Of a stretch of DNA of 64,000 nt, positions 38,231 to 48,210 are shown in pieces. The number at the start of each line of letters is the position of its first letter. The first letter of the stretch is position 1. The notes below the pieces were generated by a model that worked only from the letters and a program-made list of their open reading frames with translations, was not told the DNA's origin and made no database searches. A program made the position numbers and the translations under genes. Source of the stretch: Alligator mississippiensis (taxonomy: Eukaryota; Chordata; Crocodylia; Alligatoridae); assembly GCF_030867095.1 (NCBI RefSeq), contig NC_081828.1:215047978-215111977 (forward strand). The letters run 5' to 3'.

Positions 38231-38440
38231 TATATAGTAGTGTTTCTTTTTAATCATGGGAAAATGTAGATTTGGAGTTACCTTGGAAAAAAATCCCCAA
38301 TTTTTGGATTCAAAAAGATATATATAGCAGTGTTTCATTTTACTCATGGAAAAATGTGGATTTGGGGTTACATTTTTAATCCAAAAATTGGGGATTTTTT
38401 TTTTTTTAAATCAGAGAAAACCAAGATCCCTGGTTATAGC
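37948..38440. repeat. AT-rich fold-back element with internal unit copies
   Basis: Outer arms TTATAACCAGGCACCCTGG (37952 on) and CCCTGGTTATAG (ending about 38440) are inverted. A unit containing ATCCCCAATTTTTGGATT plus GTGTTTCATTTTACTCATGG occurs inverted at about 37985-38085 and directly at about 38238-38315 and 38328-38400. TA and CA/TG microsatellites occupy the centre (38120-38230). Confidence 0.7.
38120..38236 (+). repeat. Compound TA/TG/CA microsatellite
   Basis: Alternating TATA, TGTG and a long CA run (about 38191-38226). Confidence 0.9.
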
Positions 38441-40254
38441 AGTGGTGGGAGGTAAGAAGCAATGCAATGTGGGATGCCTAGAGGACCAACCAGCCTCATG
38501 TCAGTGCTGTTCACACAGAATATATACCTGGTTCACACTGAGCCATTTCAAAAGGGTACCCGGTTTGCCCAATATGCTTTTGAACTATGCCAGGCAGATC
38601 AAACTGGTTTAAAAGGTTTGTGCATCTGTGTCCGTTTCAGATCCGAACCAGGTTTGTGTCACGGGTGTCCTTACCCCGAGAAATCAGCAAGGCGGGCAGC
38701 AGCGCAGGCTTGAAACAGGTGAGCGGCCTAATGGATTGGCAGAATCCCCAGGCACGAATGTGCATCCCAGATTGCAGTCCATGCACCCCATCTCCACCGC
38801 TCCTCTTAACCCTGCAAGCTGGATTTAATCATGAACAGATGGGTCTATATTTCCTGCAAACCTCCTGATGATGCATGCACACCGCCGGAGTCCTAGCATC
38901 ATAGGTAAAACTATAGAAAGCGGAGTGGGTTGCTAGACAGCGCAACTGAGTACACCAAATTCCCCAATTACAGCCCAGTGCTTTACAGGCCAGCCCTGCC
39001 TTCATCTCTACATTGCTATCCAGCTGCAGTACACTTCATGCCAATAAAATATTATTCTTCCCTGAAGAGTTCAGAGTCTTTAGGCTTCGTATTGCAAACA
39101 CTTAACTACTGCAAGCAGAGCTGATTATTGGGCAGAGATGTAACATGCAGGGGTTTTGCCCTGGGCAAACCCCGTAGGATAGCGGGGCAGGGAGTGGAGG
39201 AGAGGTGCCATTGAAGGCAGGAGGGGTCGGGGTTCAAAGTGTGTGTGTGTGTGTGTGTGTGTGAAGGGGGGTACATAGGAGTCCTACCCATACCATGGAC
39301 TGTTTAGTCCCTGGGTGCTGCTGCCCTTGCAGTCACAGCCACGGCCACATGGTCTGCATGCCCCGGCTGTTGCTCTTCTAGCAGCAGCACGGTGTCCGTG
39401 AATGTGGCTACATCTGCAACAGCAATGCTGTAGAGATGCTTTTTGCTGCCAGGGCATGGACTCCATGGAGGTGGGGGTGCAATTCGGGCACCTCTCCTAA
39501 ATTGGCACCTGAGACCCCTTCCCTACTGCTGCAGTTGACTCCTGCCTCCATGATCCCCTTGCAAGTCAGGAGACAGTCAGCCCTGACCTTCTGGACTTGC
39601 ACTCCTGCAAACGACAGGAAAATCTGGCCCAGTGACTTCAAACTATGGGAGGGTTTATGTGTGCCCGAGGACACTGATAAATCAAGCCATCCCGAGCCAA
39701 TTGTGCCACCCTCAAAATGAATGGGCTGTTACTGTTACTAATAGCCTGTTAGTCTCCCTGACTCTAGTAGCAAGCCATTTGGGAAGGGAGAGATTGCTCA
39801 ATCCCAGCAAAAGCAGCAGCATCTGACCCCAGATTATTTATGGGGGGAGCAAAGGGTTAGCAGACAGGTGGAGCAAAGGAAAGGATTGAGCTTCATGAGA
39901 TGAGGCTCTCCTCCAACAATCCCAGGGACAAAACAAATCCCACCCTGCTGACAGGGTGATTGATAGGGGTTAAGGGACTTCAAGAAAGTGGAAAAATCAC
40001 ACGGCAAACTCACACAATGGCAGAGGAGGAAACAGGGAACTCCCTAAAAACAGACACATCACATCACTGCAGAGCTCAACCAGGGGAAGCGCTGACTTAC
40101 CGCAGGGCAGCAGAGTCAAACAAAACCCCGGCAGGCAGGAGAAGTCAGAGCTCGGTTATGCCAGTGTAAATCTAGAGGGGTGCCAAGGACGGCCGGGGAG
40201 TTATGCAGCGTGCGACCGGCGTCTGTGAGATGACAGGAAAGACAATTTTGTGGT
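38441..40254. other. No gene recognised; (TG)n at 39238-39263
   Basis: Moderately GC-rich sequence with many overlapping chance frames. None shows a known domain. Confidence 0.4.
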
Positions 40255-40450
40255 CTGGGTCCTGCCTGGAGACTCAGGAGAGCTGGTTTCCTTCTCTGGC
40301 TCTGTCACAAGCTCCCTGTGTAACCTCAGGCATGTCATGTACTCTCCCCAGCTCCCCATCTGCAAAAGAGAGGATACCCCCTTCTTCACCGGGTCTGTTT
40401 TGCTTGTGAGCTGCCTGAGGCCACAGCTGTCCCTGCCTGGCATATAACGG
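40255..40450 (-). repeat. MIR-like SINE, reverse orientation
   Basis: CTCTGTCACAAGCTCCCTGT, CCCATCTGCAAAAGAGAGGA and CCTGCCTGGCATATAACGG follow the order of a MIR element read on the minus strand. Confidence 0.6.
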
Positions 40451-41200
40451 ATGGACAGCCTCTAGCACAAAGCAAGCATGATCTGAATTTAGACCTCTCG
40501 GCATTACCACGATGGGTTGCCACTTTGCACCAAGTTTTCAAAGCTTTTGAGGTGCTGCCATCACTGCCATCCCCAGTGCAACGGAGCCTGCTTGGGACCT
40601 CGTGCCAGCAGAGATGCACGAAGTTGACCCAGGACCCCCTGATTCACACCAACATAACTGAAGAGCAGGCTCCTACCCTCTTGCCGCAGTTCAAATTGTA
40701 CCCAGTATAAGGTCCTAAGGCAACCTCACTTACCAGAGGAAAGGCACCTCATGGTGATTTAATGTATGTGTCCTTGTGTGCAATAAGGAGGGAGCTATTT
40801 CCCTTTTATAAATGGGAACAGAGGACTAAAGCCAAGCCATCACTTGCATCTGAGCTACCGACACTGTTGAATTCATTCAGACTTACCTGCCTAAATACCT
40901 TAGAGGATCCCAAAACCAGTTGTAATAATGGTCTGGAAGCCCATGACAAAGTAAAGATTTAAGCCCCGATGTCCTCTGGATCTTTCTTCTTCTCTGTTGC
41001 CTTCCTAAAAAAATTGCTTCGGTCTGACCGCAAGATGTTGGTATAAATAAATATATAAATAAATTATACACACACACACACATATATATACACACACACA
41101 GATACATATACATATATATATATATAGTCTTCATCTCCTTTCATCAGTAGAATTCTGTAGAAATTCAATGGAGTTTTACTTTTGTGATATCATAGGCAGG
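40451..41200. other. Spacer upstream of the Y-box retrogene; (CA)/(TA) at 41063-41127
   Basis: No gene recognised. A compound CA/TA microsatellite lies about 80 bp before the first CCAAT box. Confidence 0.5.
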
Positions 41201-41204
41201 TGAG

Positions 41205-41211
41205 CCAATCA
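41205..41211 (+). promoter_or_regulatory. CCAAT box (CCAATCA), distal
   Basis: This is a forward CCAATCA motif about 240 bp upstream of the Y-box retrogene ATG. It is the core bound by NF-Y. A second, inverted CCAAT lies 43 bp downstream, a spacing common in CCAAT-driven promoters. Function is inferred from position only. Confidence 0.4.
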
Positions 41212-41244
41212 GTATATGGCTCTGGCATATGACTTAACTGCATT

Positions 41245-41256
41245 TTGATTGGTCAA
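41245..41256 (+). promoter_or_regulatory. Y-box (inverted CCAAT), TTGATTGGTCAA
   Basis: The site matches the classical Y-box consensus CTGATTGGYYAA at every position except the first. It lies about 190 bp upstream of the ATG of a Y-box-family gene. It is a candidate promoter element for NF-Y and a possible autoregulatory site. A pyrimidine-rich stretch at about 41364-41392 downstream could hold the start of transcription. No TATA box is evident at the expected distance. Confidence 0.45.
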
Positions 41257-41269
41257 GGATGTCATCTAG

Positions 41270-41445
41270 AGCTTTGGTCACTATTATGACCCTTGCCGGT
41301 GGTTGGGCTCTGTTCCTAGCAATAGAACTGAGCTGCCAACAAACATCCTAGAAGTAGCAGGTCTCTCTTCGCTCCTCCGTTCCTTGCTCTCTGGGACAAA
41401 GGGGTGTTGAGGGTTGACTTGAAGCAGCACCTCTATAGCGAAGTC
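41270..41445 (+). other. Putative 5' leader of the Y-box retrogene
   Basis: This stretch separates the Y-box from the chosen ATG. It has no ATG from about 41292 to 41445 and carries a pyrimidine-rich segment (41364-41392) that could act as initiator. It does not resemble the very GC-rich 5' UTR and N-terminal coding region of vertebrate YBX1, so this part was probably acquired from the insertion site. Transcript start is not determined. Confidence 0.3.
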
Positions 41446-42411
41446 ATGGTCTTGAACCACAAGCCTATGCTACAGCCAAAACAGCAGGCTACTGCCATTG
41501 AGAATAAATACCAGCCAAAATCAATGCTTCCCATGGAAGAGAAAATGGTGCTTGAAAGGAAGGTGACGGGAACAGTCAAATGGTTCAATGTCAGGATGGG
41601 CTACGGCTTCATTACAAGGAATGACGATAAGAATGACTTATTTGTACACCAGACATCCATCAAGAAGAATAATCCCCGGAAGTACCATCGCAGCCTTGGC
41701 GATGGGGAGACAGTGGAGTTTGATGTGGTTCTGGGAGATAAAGGCCTGGAAGCGGCCAATGTCACCGGCCCCAGCGGCATGCCCGTCTATGGCAGCATCT
41801 ATGCTGCAGACCGTCGCAAATGTCCCAAGAATGGTCCGGCTACCAGTTATCAGGCGACTTACGACATTCGGGAGAGTATGCCGAAGAGTCAGGTGGATGC
41901 TCCAGATGATGAGGGCCATGATCAGCAGTCCATGTTTTACACCCTGCACAGAGCCTTCAGGATTTTACCCCGCTATTCCAACTCACCTCTGCAAGCAGAC
42001 GTAGTGCCTGCTAAAGCCCGAGTTGCACAAATTGAACAAAGAAAACCAATGAAAGAGGGCATATGCCAGGACATACAGCAGCTTTTTGACTTAGGGCAGC
42101 ACTGTCTGAGACAGCCTAAAGAGGAAGGCCATAAAGAAGCTAAGGAGAAACACCAGGCAAGTGAGACCATCGAGCAGATGGCAAGTCAGCTTTGCTACTG
42201 TCCTATCTACAGTTATCTACACAGACGCCCCAGGAACTCTAAACCCCAGGGTGGGAAAGAGGGTAAGGAGACCTCAGGATTTCCAAATGAAGACATGTCA
42301 CCATCAGACGCCAGGAACATGGGGCTCTGCAAATGCCAGCGTATGACAGGTACTATCATCCACTCATCTTGCCCTCCTTGCACCGTCCAGCCATCAAATG
42401 AGAAGAAATAA
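41446..42411 (+). CDS. Intronless Y-box / cold-shock-domain protein (YBX1-like retrogene)
   Basis: The frame encodes 321 residues that align along almost their whole length with vertebrate YB-1, a single-stranded DNA/RNA-binding regulator of mRNA packaging, translation and transcription. The cold-shock domain is at about residues 37-112. RNP1 is GYGFI (52-56) and RNP2 is LFVHQ (65-69). The aromatic/His nucleic-acid contacts of the family are kept (W46, F55, F66, H68); the Asn just before RNP1 is Met51. Residues 113-288 still follow the YB-1 C-terminal tail, e.g. [15 protein letters not shown] and [10 protein letters not shown], but most arginines are replaced, leaving 14 Arg after residue 122. 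The family is normally multi-exon, and here domain and tail are contiguous, so this is a processed copy. I chose ATG 41446 because it has G at -3 and G at +4 and no ATG lies in the preceding 150 bp; the frame stays open upstream only to GTG. The first 30 residues (K/Q/P/M-rich) do not resemble the YB-1 N-terminus. Homology is sure; whether it is expressed is inference. Confidence 0.85.
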   Translation: MVLNHKPMLQPKQQATAIENKYQPKSMLPMEEKMVLERKVTGTVKWFNVRMGYGFITRNDDKNDLFVHQTSIKKNNPRKYHRSLGDGETVEFDVVLGDKGLEAANVTGPSGMPVYGSIYAADRRKCPKNGPATSYQATYDIRESMPKSQVDAPDDEGHDQQSMFYTLHRAFRILPRYSNSPLQADVVPAKARVAQIEQRKPMKEGICQDIQQLFDLGQHCLRQPKEEGHKEAKEKHQASETIEQMASQLCYCPIYSYLHRRPRNSKPQGGKEGKETSGFPNEDMSPSDARNMGLCKCQRMTGTIIHSSCPPCTVQPSNEKK

Positions 42412-42725
42412 GAGCGCACGGACCTTCAGGAATAAGGACAACGACCTTACGTACTTGCTGCCTTCCTCACTGCTATCTGGATAACTCAATATTTACTGAT
42501 ACATCAAGAAGCTTCCATCTTTCCTTCTTAAATCCTGCCCGTTTCCCTTTTGGGGGCAAACTAAAAGCTGAGAGGTTGGAAAACCTTCTGCCCAGCTGTC
42601 CAACCACACTGAGATGCTTCATCACCTTCATTTTTTAACCTGAGTGAAATGTATCTCCTGATTTCTACCCCCTTCCTTGAAAGATAACAAACTACATACA
42701 TCCCTTAATAAAGGACTTAAATGTT
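42412..42725 (+). other. 3' UTR of the Y-box retrocopy with polyA signal
   Basis: The AATAAA hexamer is at 42707-42712 in the context TTAATAAAGGACTTAAAT. I recall human YBX1 mRNA ending in a near-identical context, with one base different. The segment around 42440-42465 (ACTTGCTGCC) also resembles YBX1 3' UTR. Homology therefore runs past the coding region to the end of the parental mRNA, as expected of a processed copy. No poly(A) tract or flanking target duplication survives, which fits an old insertion. The YBX1 comparison is from memory and needs an alignment. Confidence 0.6.
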
Positions 42726-42980
42726 TTTTGAAAGGATGGACTTTGTGGGACTGTAGATTAAAAGCAAACCCTTTGTAACATAGAGTATGATTTCCTTTTT
42801 TTTAATCTTCCACCAACTGTCCAGAAGGATTTTACTGTATATTAGGGCCATAGTCATAGGATAGAGAAAAGAAAAGAAAAAAACCCTTACCTTTCAGTTG
42901 AATGAATATACATTACTGATTTAACTTGAATTAGCTGATTACCAATGATGCCTTTTTAAATGTTAGCCTTGACATAGGGC
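42726..42980. other. AT-rich sequence downstream of the retrogene
   Basis: No gene. The retrocopy homology ends near 42725. Confidence 0.4.
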
Positions 42981-43165
42981 AGCCAACTCCGTGTCCTGCA
43001 TAGCACAAGTGGCAAGAGCTGCCTCTCTTTGTGGCACATGGGAGCCTGAAAAGGGACAGGGAGTACAGCAGCAGCTAGGGCAGGGAGCAGAAAACTGAGC
43101 AGCAGATCAGGCAGGGGGCACAGGGCAAGGAGTAGAAAGCAGAGCAGAGGATCAGGCAGGAGAAG
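42980..43165. repeat. Dispersed GCAGGGAGCAGAAA-type repeat, copy 1
   Basis: GGCAGGGAGCAGAAAACTGAG and related approximately 40-bp internal units (…GAGCAGAGGATCAGGCAGG) are shared with 48740-49045 and 56050-56310. Confidence 0.55.
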
Positions 43166-43179
43166 GGCTCCAAGGCTAA

Positions 43180-43650
43180 TTTATCAGGACTCGTGGTAGA
43201 GGTGATATCTTTTCTTAGACCAATTAGATTTTTACAAAAAAAAAAATAAATAAATAATAATAATTATTGCAAACTTTTGGGCACAAACGCCCGTCTTCAG
43301 GCATAGGAGAAGAGATTGTACAAGTTCTCCTGGGTAGAAATGAAAGTTCATATTTCATAGGAGAGTTGAAGGTGTGGTCAAATCTCCTGTTCGGAGCAGT
43401 GCGTTTTATATGCAGATTGGGCTCAGAGAAAAGTTGGAATAGTCTGTTTACCTTGAAGTTGTTTGGTGGTAAGCAGGATGTAGCCATGTTTCCTTCCGGT
43501 GATGGCATTTCATATTTCACAGAGGAATAAAAAGATGGAATTTTGTGCTCAAAAGCTTGCAAGTAACGATTTTTTTTCCTGCAAAAATCTAGTTGGTCTA
43601 AAAAAAAAGATATCACCTCTGCCACGAGTCCTGATTCCTTTTGCCTCTAG
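43180..43650. mobile_element. Inverted-repeat element (TGCTCAAAAGCTTGCAA type)
   Basis: Left arm AGGACTCGTGGTAGAGGTGA (43188 on) is the near-perfect inverse of TCACCTCTGCCACGAGTCCT (43614 on). The arms continue inward through TAGACCAATTAGATTTTT / AAAATCTAGTTGGTCTA and GCAAACTTTTGGGCACAAA / TTGTGCTCAAAAGCTTGC. The interior of about 200 bp is unrelated. No coding capacity. Confidence 0.65.
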
Positions 43651-46009
43651 ACCAATACAGTTACAACCTGGATACCTGAGGCTAATTTATGACACTCAAG
43701 GAAGACACAAGGCTAATTTATGACACACCTGCCAAAAGATCGGGCCTAACTGGTCTAGACCTTCCACCAATGTTTGTTGCAGGGCTCGGACCTTGAGCCA
43801 TTGCCGAGCTCAGAAAAAAGGTAAAACATGCGCACATCTGTGGCAAGTAGTCCTTTAGTCTTCGTAGAGTCTTTTTGTAATCAGTTGGGCCCTTCAAGGA
43901 GCAAGGGACTGTTTTTATGTTTATGATCATTATGTTTTACCTTTTTCACACCTTTCTTCATGGGGTTTGATTCAAGTCATAATCATGCTGCCCAGTGCAT
44001 GAAGACCATACATGAGTTGGGCCATGCATATCAGGCTATGGGACAAAGGGACTCCTCTTGTGAGGTCTTTATGGAAGTGTTTGTGTCTTCACATGGGCTT
44101 AGGAAGTGCCCGTGACACAGTCGGCACTACTGGAATAGAAAGAATAAAGCTTCAATATTTGGGAAGTGGAGAGTGACAAGCTAAGGTGGGATTCCCACAA
44201 AAGGGAATTTCCTTTAATCTCTTTTAGCAAAGGTCTAGGATGCAAAAACATATTTACACCAATGTGTTCTGCATTACACTAGTATAAATGTGGAGCAGGC
44301 ACACAATAGCTAGGCCTATACTAGGGTAAGTAACTGTATTCCCAGATAAAGTGCTTCCTCTGAGGGTCAGAAGTAGCTATACCCTGATATATGGGTCAAA
44401 AGTTCACAGCTCATGGGCATTCACGATAGATTAGCATTTTGCTCAATGCCAGCAGACTGCTATTGGTTCCCTCAACTACAGACATTGGCTTTGTCCTGGG
44501 ATAAACCACTTTATGCTGAGACAAAATGCCGTCATTCAGAAGTCCATGTTAGCTGTCCAGGGATAAATCTTAAGAAGATTCATGGGATAAGACGTACTAA
44601 CAGTTTATCCTGGGTCTTAGCAAAGTGTGTCCACATGGTTAGCCTGGGACTGGATTATTAAATCAATGGCAGAAAAGTAGCAATGCAGTTCAGCCTCTGA
44701 TGCGAAGGGTAATGTGTGCACACATGAATCCTGGGACATTTCTGTTCCAGGACAAACACAGGTACAACTTGTCCAGGGACCGATGCAACATCTGTCCCTA
44801 GCTCCAGTGGTAAGAGTGAGTTGGGTGTCTGTCTACTCTGTGCAACTTATATGAATATACAAGCTAAGGTCTGTTATATCGCTGCAAATGAACCCTCAGT
44901 CAACCCATGATCAGAGGGACCATGCTGGAGGGTTGCAAAGAACCGAGTTATCCATATGAATGAGGTATCTACTGGGTCCGGGGGCTCAAATATAACCAGG
45001 TCCTTTCCTTGCTAAACATTTGGAAAAGCCAACATGGTAGATTTTGAGCCAGTTCTCTAAACAACTCGAACAGAGCGGAAACTGCCGAGCATTGCACAGC
45101 GTGGGACTTAGGTTAAAGCTTTGATGTTTACAAAGGAAGTTAGCTGGTATATTCCAAGGTTAAATGGAGGTTAGCCCATCCTGGGAGTGTTTGCACACTG
45201 TGTCATCATCGGGTCAGAGCTGGGTTAGCCCAGTTTGCCTCCCAGCCGGGACAGCCGCTCTAGAGAAGGGGTTTTAAATGAAGCTCTATGAAAGAGATTG
45301 TGTACAGGCAGCTTGACATCATGCTGGTCTGAGGCCTAACCCTCTAAGCCAATGTGCAGAGTGAGGGGGAAGGCCAGGGGTCCACTTCTGGGACCTTGCA
45401 ATGGGGGTTGACCCAAGAATAAGCCGGGGTGTGAGGGCACAGCAATTCGACATCTCTCTGGGGTGCCATAGGCTTCAGTCACTTTGAAGACTACCCATGA
45501 TGACCCAGGTCATCTGGTCAAAGGCAGCCTGATGTCATCCGAGCTACATGACTCCCTTGTGTCTGATGTCATCCGAGCTACATGGCTAGATAGATACAAG
45601 CTAGCACGGTGGACCATTCTGCTGAGACCTCTGACTTTTTTGGCTCTATAACCAAGTGTTATATAGCACAAGAAGAGTCTCCAAGGAAACTAACAGATCA
45701 GAGAGGCACTTTCTTCATGATACTAAATACTTGGGGCCAGAGCCCAAGTCCCCTCCGAGTCAATAAAACTGGACCCGACTCCCTGCTTTGGCGTTGGCAC
45801 TTGGCTGCTTAAGCTGCAAGCTCCTTGGGGAGATGCTGGTTTCCTGACAGACGTGATGGCCTTGATTGAAGCCTGACCCAGGAACCTCCTGCATTAAAAG
45901 CAAGAGTCATAGCTGGAGCCAGGCTTTGAAAGCTTGACCAGGCTGTCCCCCTCTGTGGATGAGGGGTGGAGGGGGGCATGCAATAGGCAGCTGACCACGG
46001 TCCATAAAA
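43651..46009. other. No gene recognised
   Basis: About 2.4 kb. Words such as CCTGGGATAAA/CCAGGGATAAA recur at 44498-44780, suggesting an unnamed old element. The frames are featureless. Confidence 0.4.
45529..45584 (+). repeat. 34-bp tandem duplication
   Basis: CTGATGTCATCCGAGCTACA occurs at 45529 and again at 45563, identical over 22 bases, 34 bp apart. Confidence 0.85.
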
Positions 46010-46075
46010 GAAGGGAGTCTAGGTCTATACTGCTCCCCTTGGGTACTATTGAAATACAAATAATAATAATAAGCA
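46010..46075 (+). repeat. Ancient dispersed repeat 3' end
   Basis: GGGTACTATTGAAATACAAA followed by an AATAATAATAAG tail resembles the tail of the repeat at 32855. Confidence 0.35.
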
Positions 46076-46624
46076 AAGTCAGAAGAAAGAGTCCCTTTGA
46101 CTCCCCTGGGTTTTGGAAGAGGCCAGAGAATAAGTTCAAGGAACTGTTGACTGCTGTGCTATTGAGGAAGGAAGAAAAGCAATGACTGCCCAATGCTCAG
46201 GCTTTTCACCTCCCACAGCATCCATATGCATGCAACATACCTTTCTACCCAACCAAGCAGAATAACCACCTGATCAAGCTGATTCATGGGTTTTAAAAGC
46301 AGAAGGATCACTAGGGAGGACCCTAGCGTAACCTAGCCCATTGCTTTCTGCGCAGTTAAGCCTTGTAGCAAAGCCCCCAAATTCCCATATGACAAACAGC
46401 ACCCTGTCTTGCTTTGAAAATGTAGAGATGGAGAATCCACTATGTATGGGTGAGAGTTAACTGTTTCTAAGCGCAAGGCCACTCTTCCAGCCTTGTTCGC
46501 AGGGACCCAGCCAAAGCCTGCTATTCTGTACTGAGTGCTATGCTGCCACTGAGGTGTGCCAGCATCCCAAAACGGCCGTGGCCGTGCTCTGGGGGCTCAT
46601 TCCCAAATCATCACTATGAGTTTG

Positions 46625-46885
46625 AATGACAATAGCACCTAGAAGGCGCAAGTGAGATCAGACTTCACTGTGTCGGTTGCTGTACAAAAATGCAAGTCAT
46701 GAACGTCCCTGTCCCAGAGAGTTTATACTCTAAACAATTAAGATAGAGGTCAGGAGGCTGGAAGAACAATCCCCTCCCATTTTGCAGATGCAAATCTGAG
46801 ATATAGAAAAGATGAATGTATTGGCTCAGGATCATGCAGGGAGTTTCTAGCGCAGCTGGGAACCAAACTCAGATTGACTCAGAGA
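46625..46885 (+). repeat. MIR-like SINE, long copy
   Basis: GTTGCTGTACAAAAATGCAA, then GTCCCTGTCCCAGAGAGTTT, then TCCCATTTTGCAGATGC and the final GGGAACCAAACTCAGATT follow the MIR order over about 260 bp. Confidence 0.65.
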
Positions 46886-47719
46886 TGAGAAAGAGCTGCC
46901 ACTCCCCTCAGCTTTCCCTCCTGATCAGACCTTTGTTCCTGGAACCAAAAGAGGATCCTACTGTGGGATAAATTCAGATGAACTGAGGTGTTATCCCAAT
47001 CTGAATGCAGGATGAGGTGTTTGATTTCCTTCTTTAACACTGCAAGGAGTTGTGGTTGATACCGGCTTCATTCCCAGGGCTTCCTTTAGCTTCATGGACT
47101 CATAGGCAGTGCTGCTGCATCACTTGCTTGTTGATAGCAATCACTTAGGCATATGGTTTTGATGGGTCTAATTAGATTTTGGGTTTTTTTGTATGCCTCC
47201 AAGGGTACAAAAAATACACCATCTTATGTAGGGAAATGACACCCAAACTACACACATGGGTCAGTTCATTCATCATGGAAACAGGGAACAGCTTTTAGCA
47301 GCACCTGAGCATGAGAAGGGACTGATACCAAATGAATCCCAAGGGAAAACCAGGAAGGACAGGACGCAGCTGGTGACATTACTTCTTCCTTTAGCTCCAG
47401 GAGAGCTGAGAGGGAGGTTATGGATAGCTGTAACCATTGCATTGCTATTAAAACATAGAGATACAAGTCGTTATGATGCAACCCTAAGATCTGCATGATT
47501 CTGCCTACATATTACACGAGCTCTCATGGCAGGCAGGGGTTATGTGCCATTCCTCTAGAAAGGGAAAAACTTGAAGCAAGGAACTTGATTTGATGATCCC
47601 TTCATCCCTATAGTCAATCCTCAGTGAGGGGGAAGAAGTGCCATCTCCTGAGCTTCTTACAAGAGGTCCTAAGGACCTTGAGTCCCCTCTTTGAAGTGTC
47701 CCATCCAAGTCCCATCCCA
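46886..47719. other. No gene recognised
   Basis: Unique-looking sequence with chance frames. Confidence 0.4.
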
Positions 47720-47776
47720 TTCCCAGGTTATGTTTCCCTGGCTAGCAAGCTTAGCCAGGGAAACATAACCTGGGAA
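47720..47776. repeat. Perfect 25-bp-stem hairpin, 7-nt loop
   Basis: Arm TTCCCAGGTTATGTTTCCCT (continuing GGCTA, 47720-47744) is the exact reverse complement of 47752-47776. The loop is GCAAGCT (47745-47751). There are no mismatches. Confidence 0.95.
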
Positions 47777-47924
47777 GCAAGCACAAGACAGCACGGCAGC
47801 AAGTGAGCCAAGCCAGCTCTCATAATCAAGTGTGCTCGGCATCCGACTCCAGCTACGACGCATGGTCTTTGTCTGCCCTTACTGCTCAGAGGAAGCATCG
47901 TCCCCTTTGAAAGCTGAGCTTGCT

Positions 47925-48210
47925 GCATGTCGTTAACCTTTAAAGAGATGCTACTGGATAACATAGGCAGCTTGTCATTGCGGGTTCATTTCATTGGTCG
48001 TTATGTAATATGTACGATTTCTAAGAATAAGGCATCACGGAGAAGCCCTGCTTGTGTCGACTGTGTTTCTATGGGCATAAATAGAAGTCGTGCGATTGAT
48101 TTCCATTGTGTTGCCACGGGTATTAATAATAATGAGTTGATTATTGCAGCGCTGGAAACCTGGCAGCAATTTCAATGTCGGTATAAAAACCTGAAACAAT
48201 GATGAGAGCA
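47925..48210 (+). other. CpG-richer unique island with a 91-codon open frame
   Basis: The frame 47927-48202 has no recognisable domain. The stretch holds about 11 CpG in 290 bp, more than its flanks, and no repeat signature. It could be a conserved noncoding element or a small gene; the sequence alone cannot decide. Confidence 0.25.

Noticed and set aside
41404..41445. N-terminal extension of the Y-box frame from GTG at 41404
   Set aside because: GTG is not a normal start in a vertebrate; the first ATG at 41446 has a strong context.
41588..42004. 138-residue frame overlapping the Y-box gene in another register
   Set aside because: Shadow of the Y-box coding sequence.
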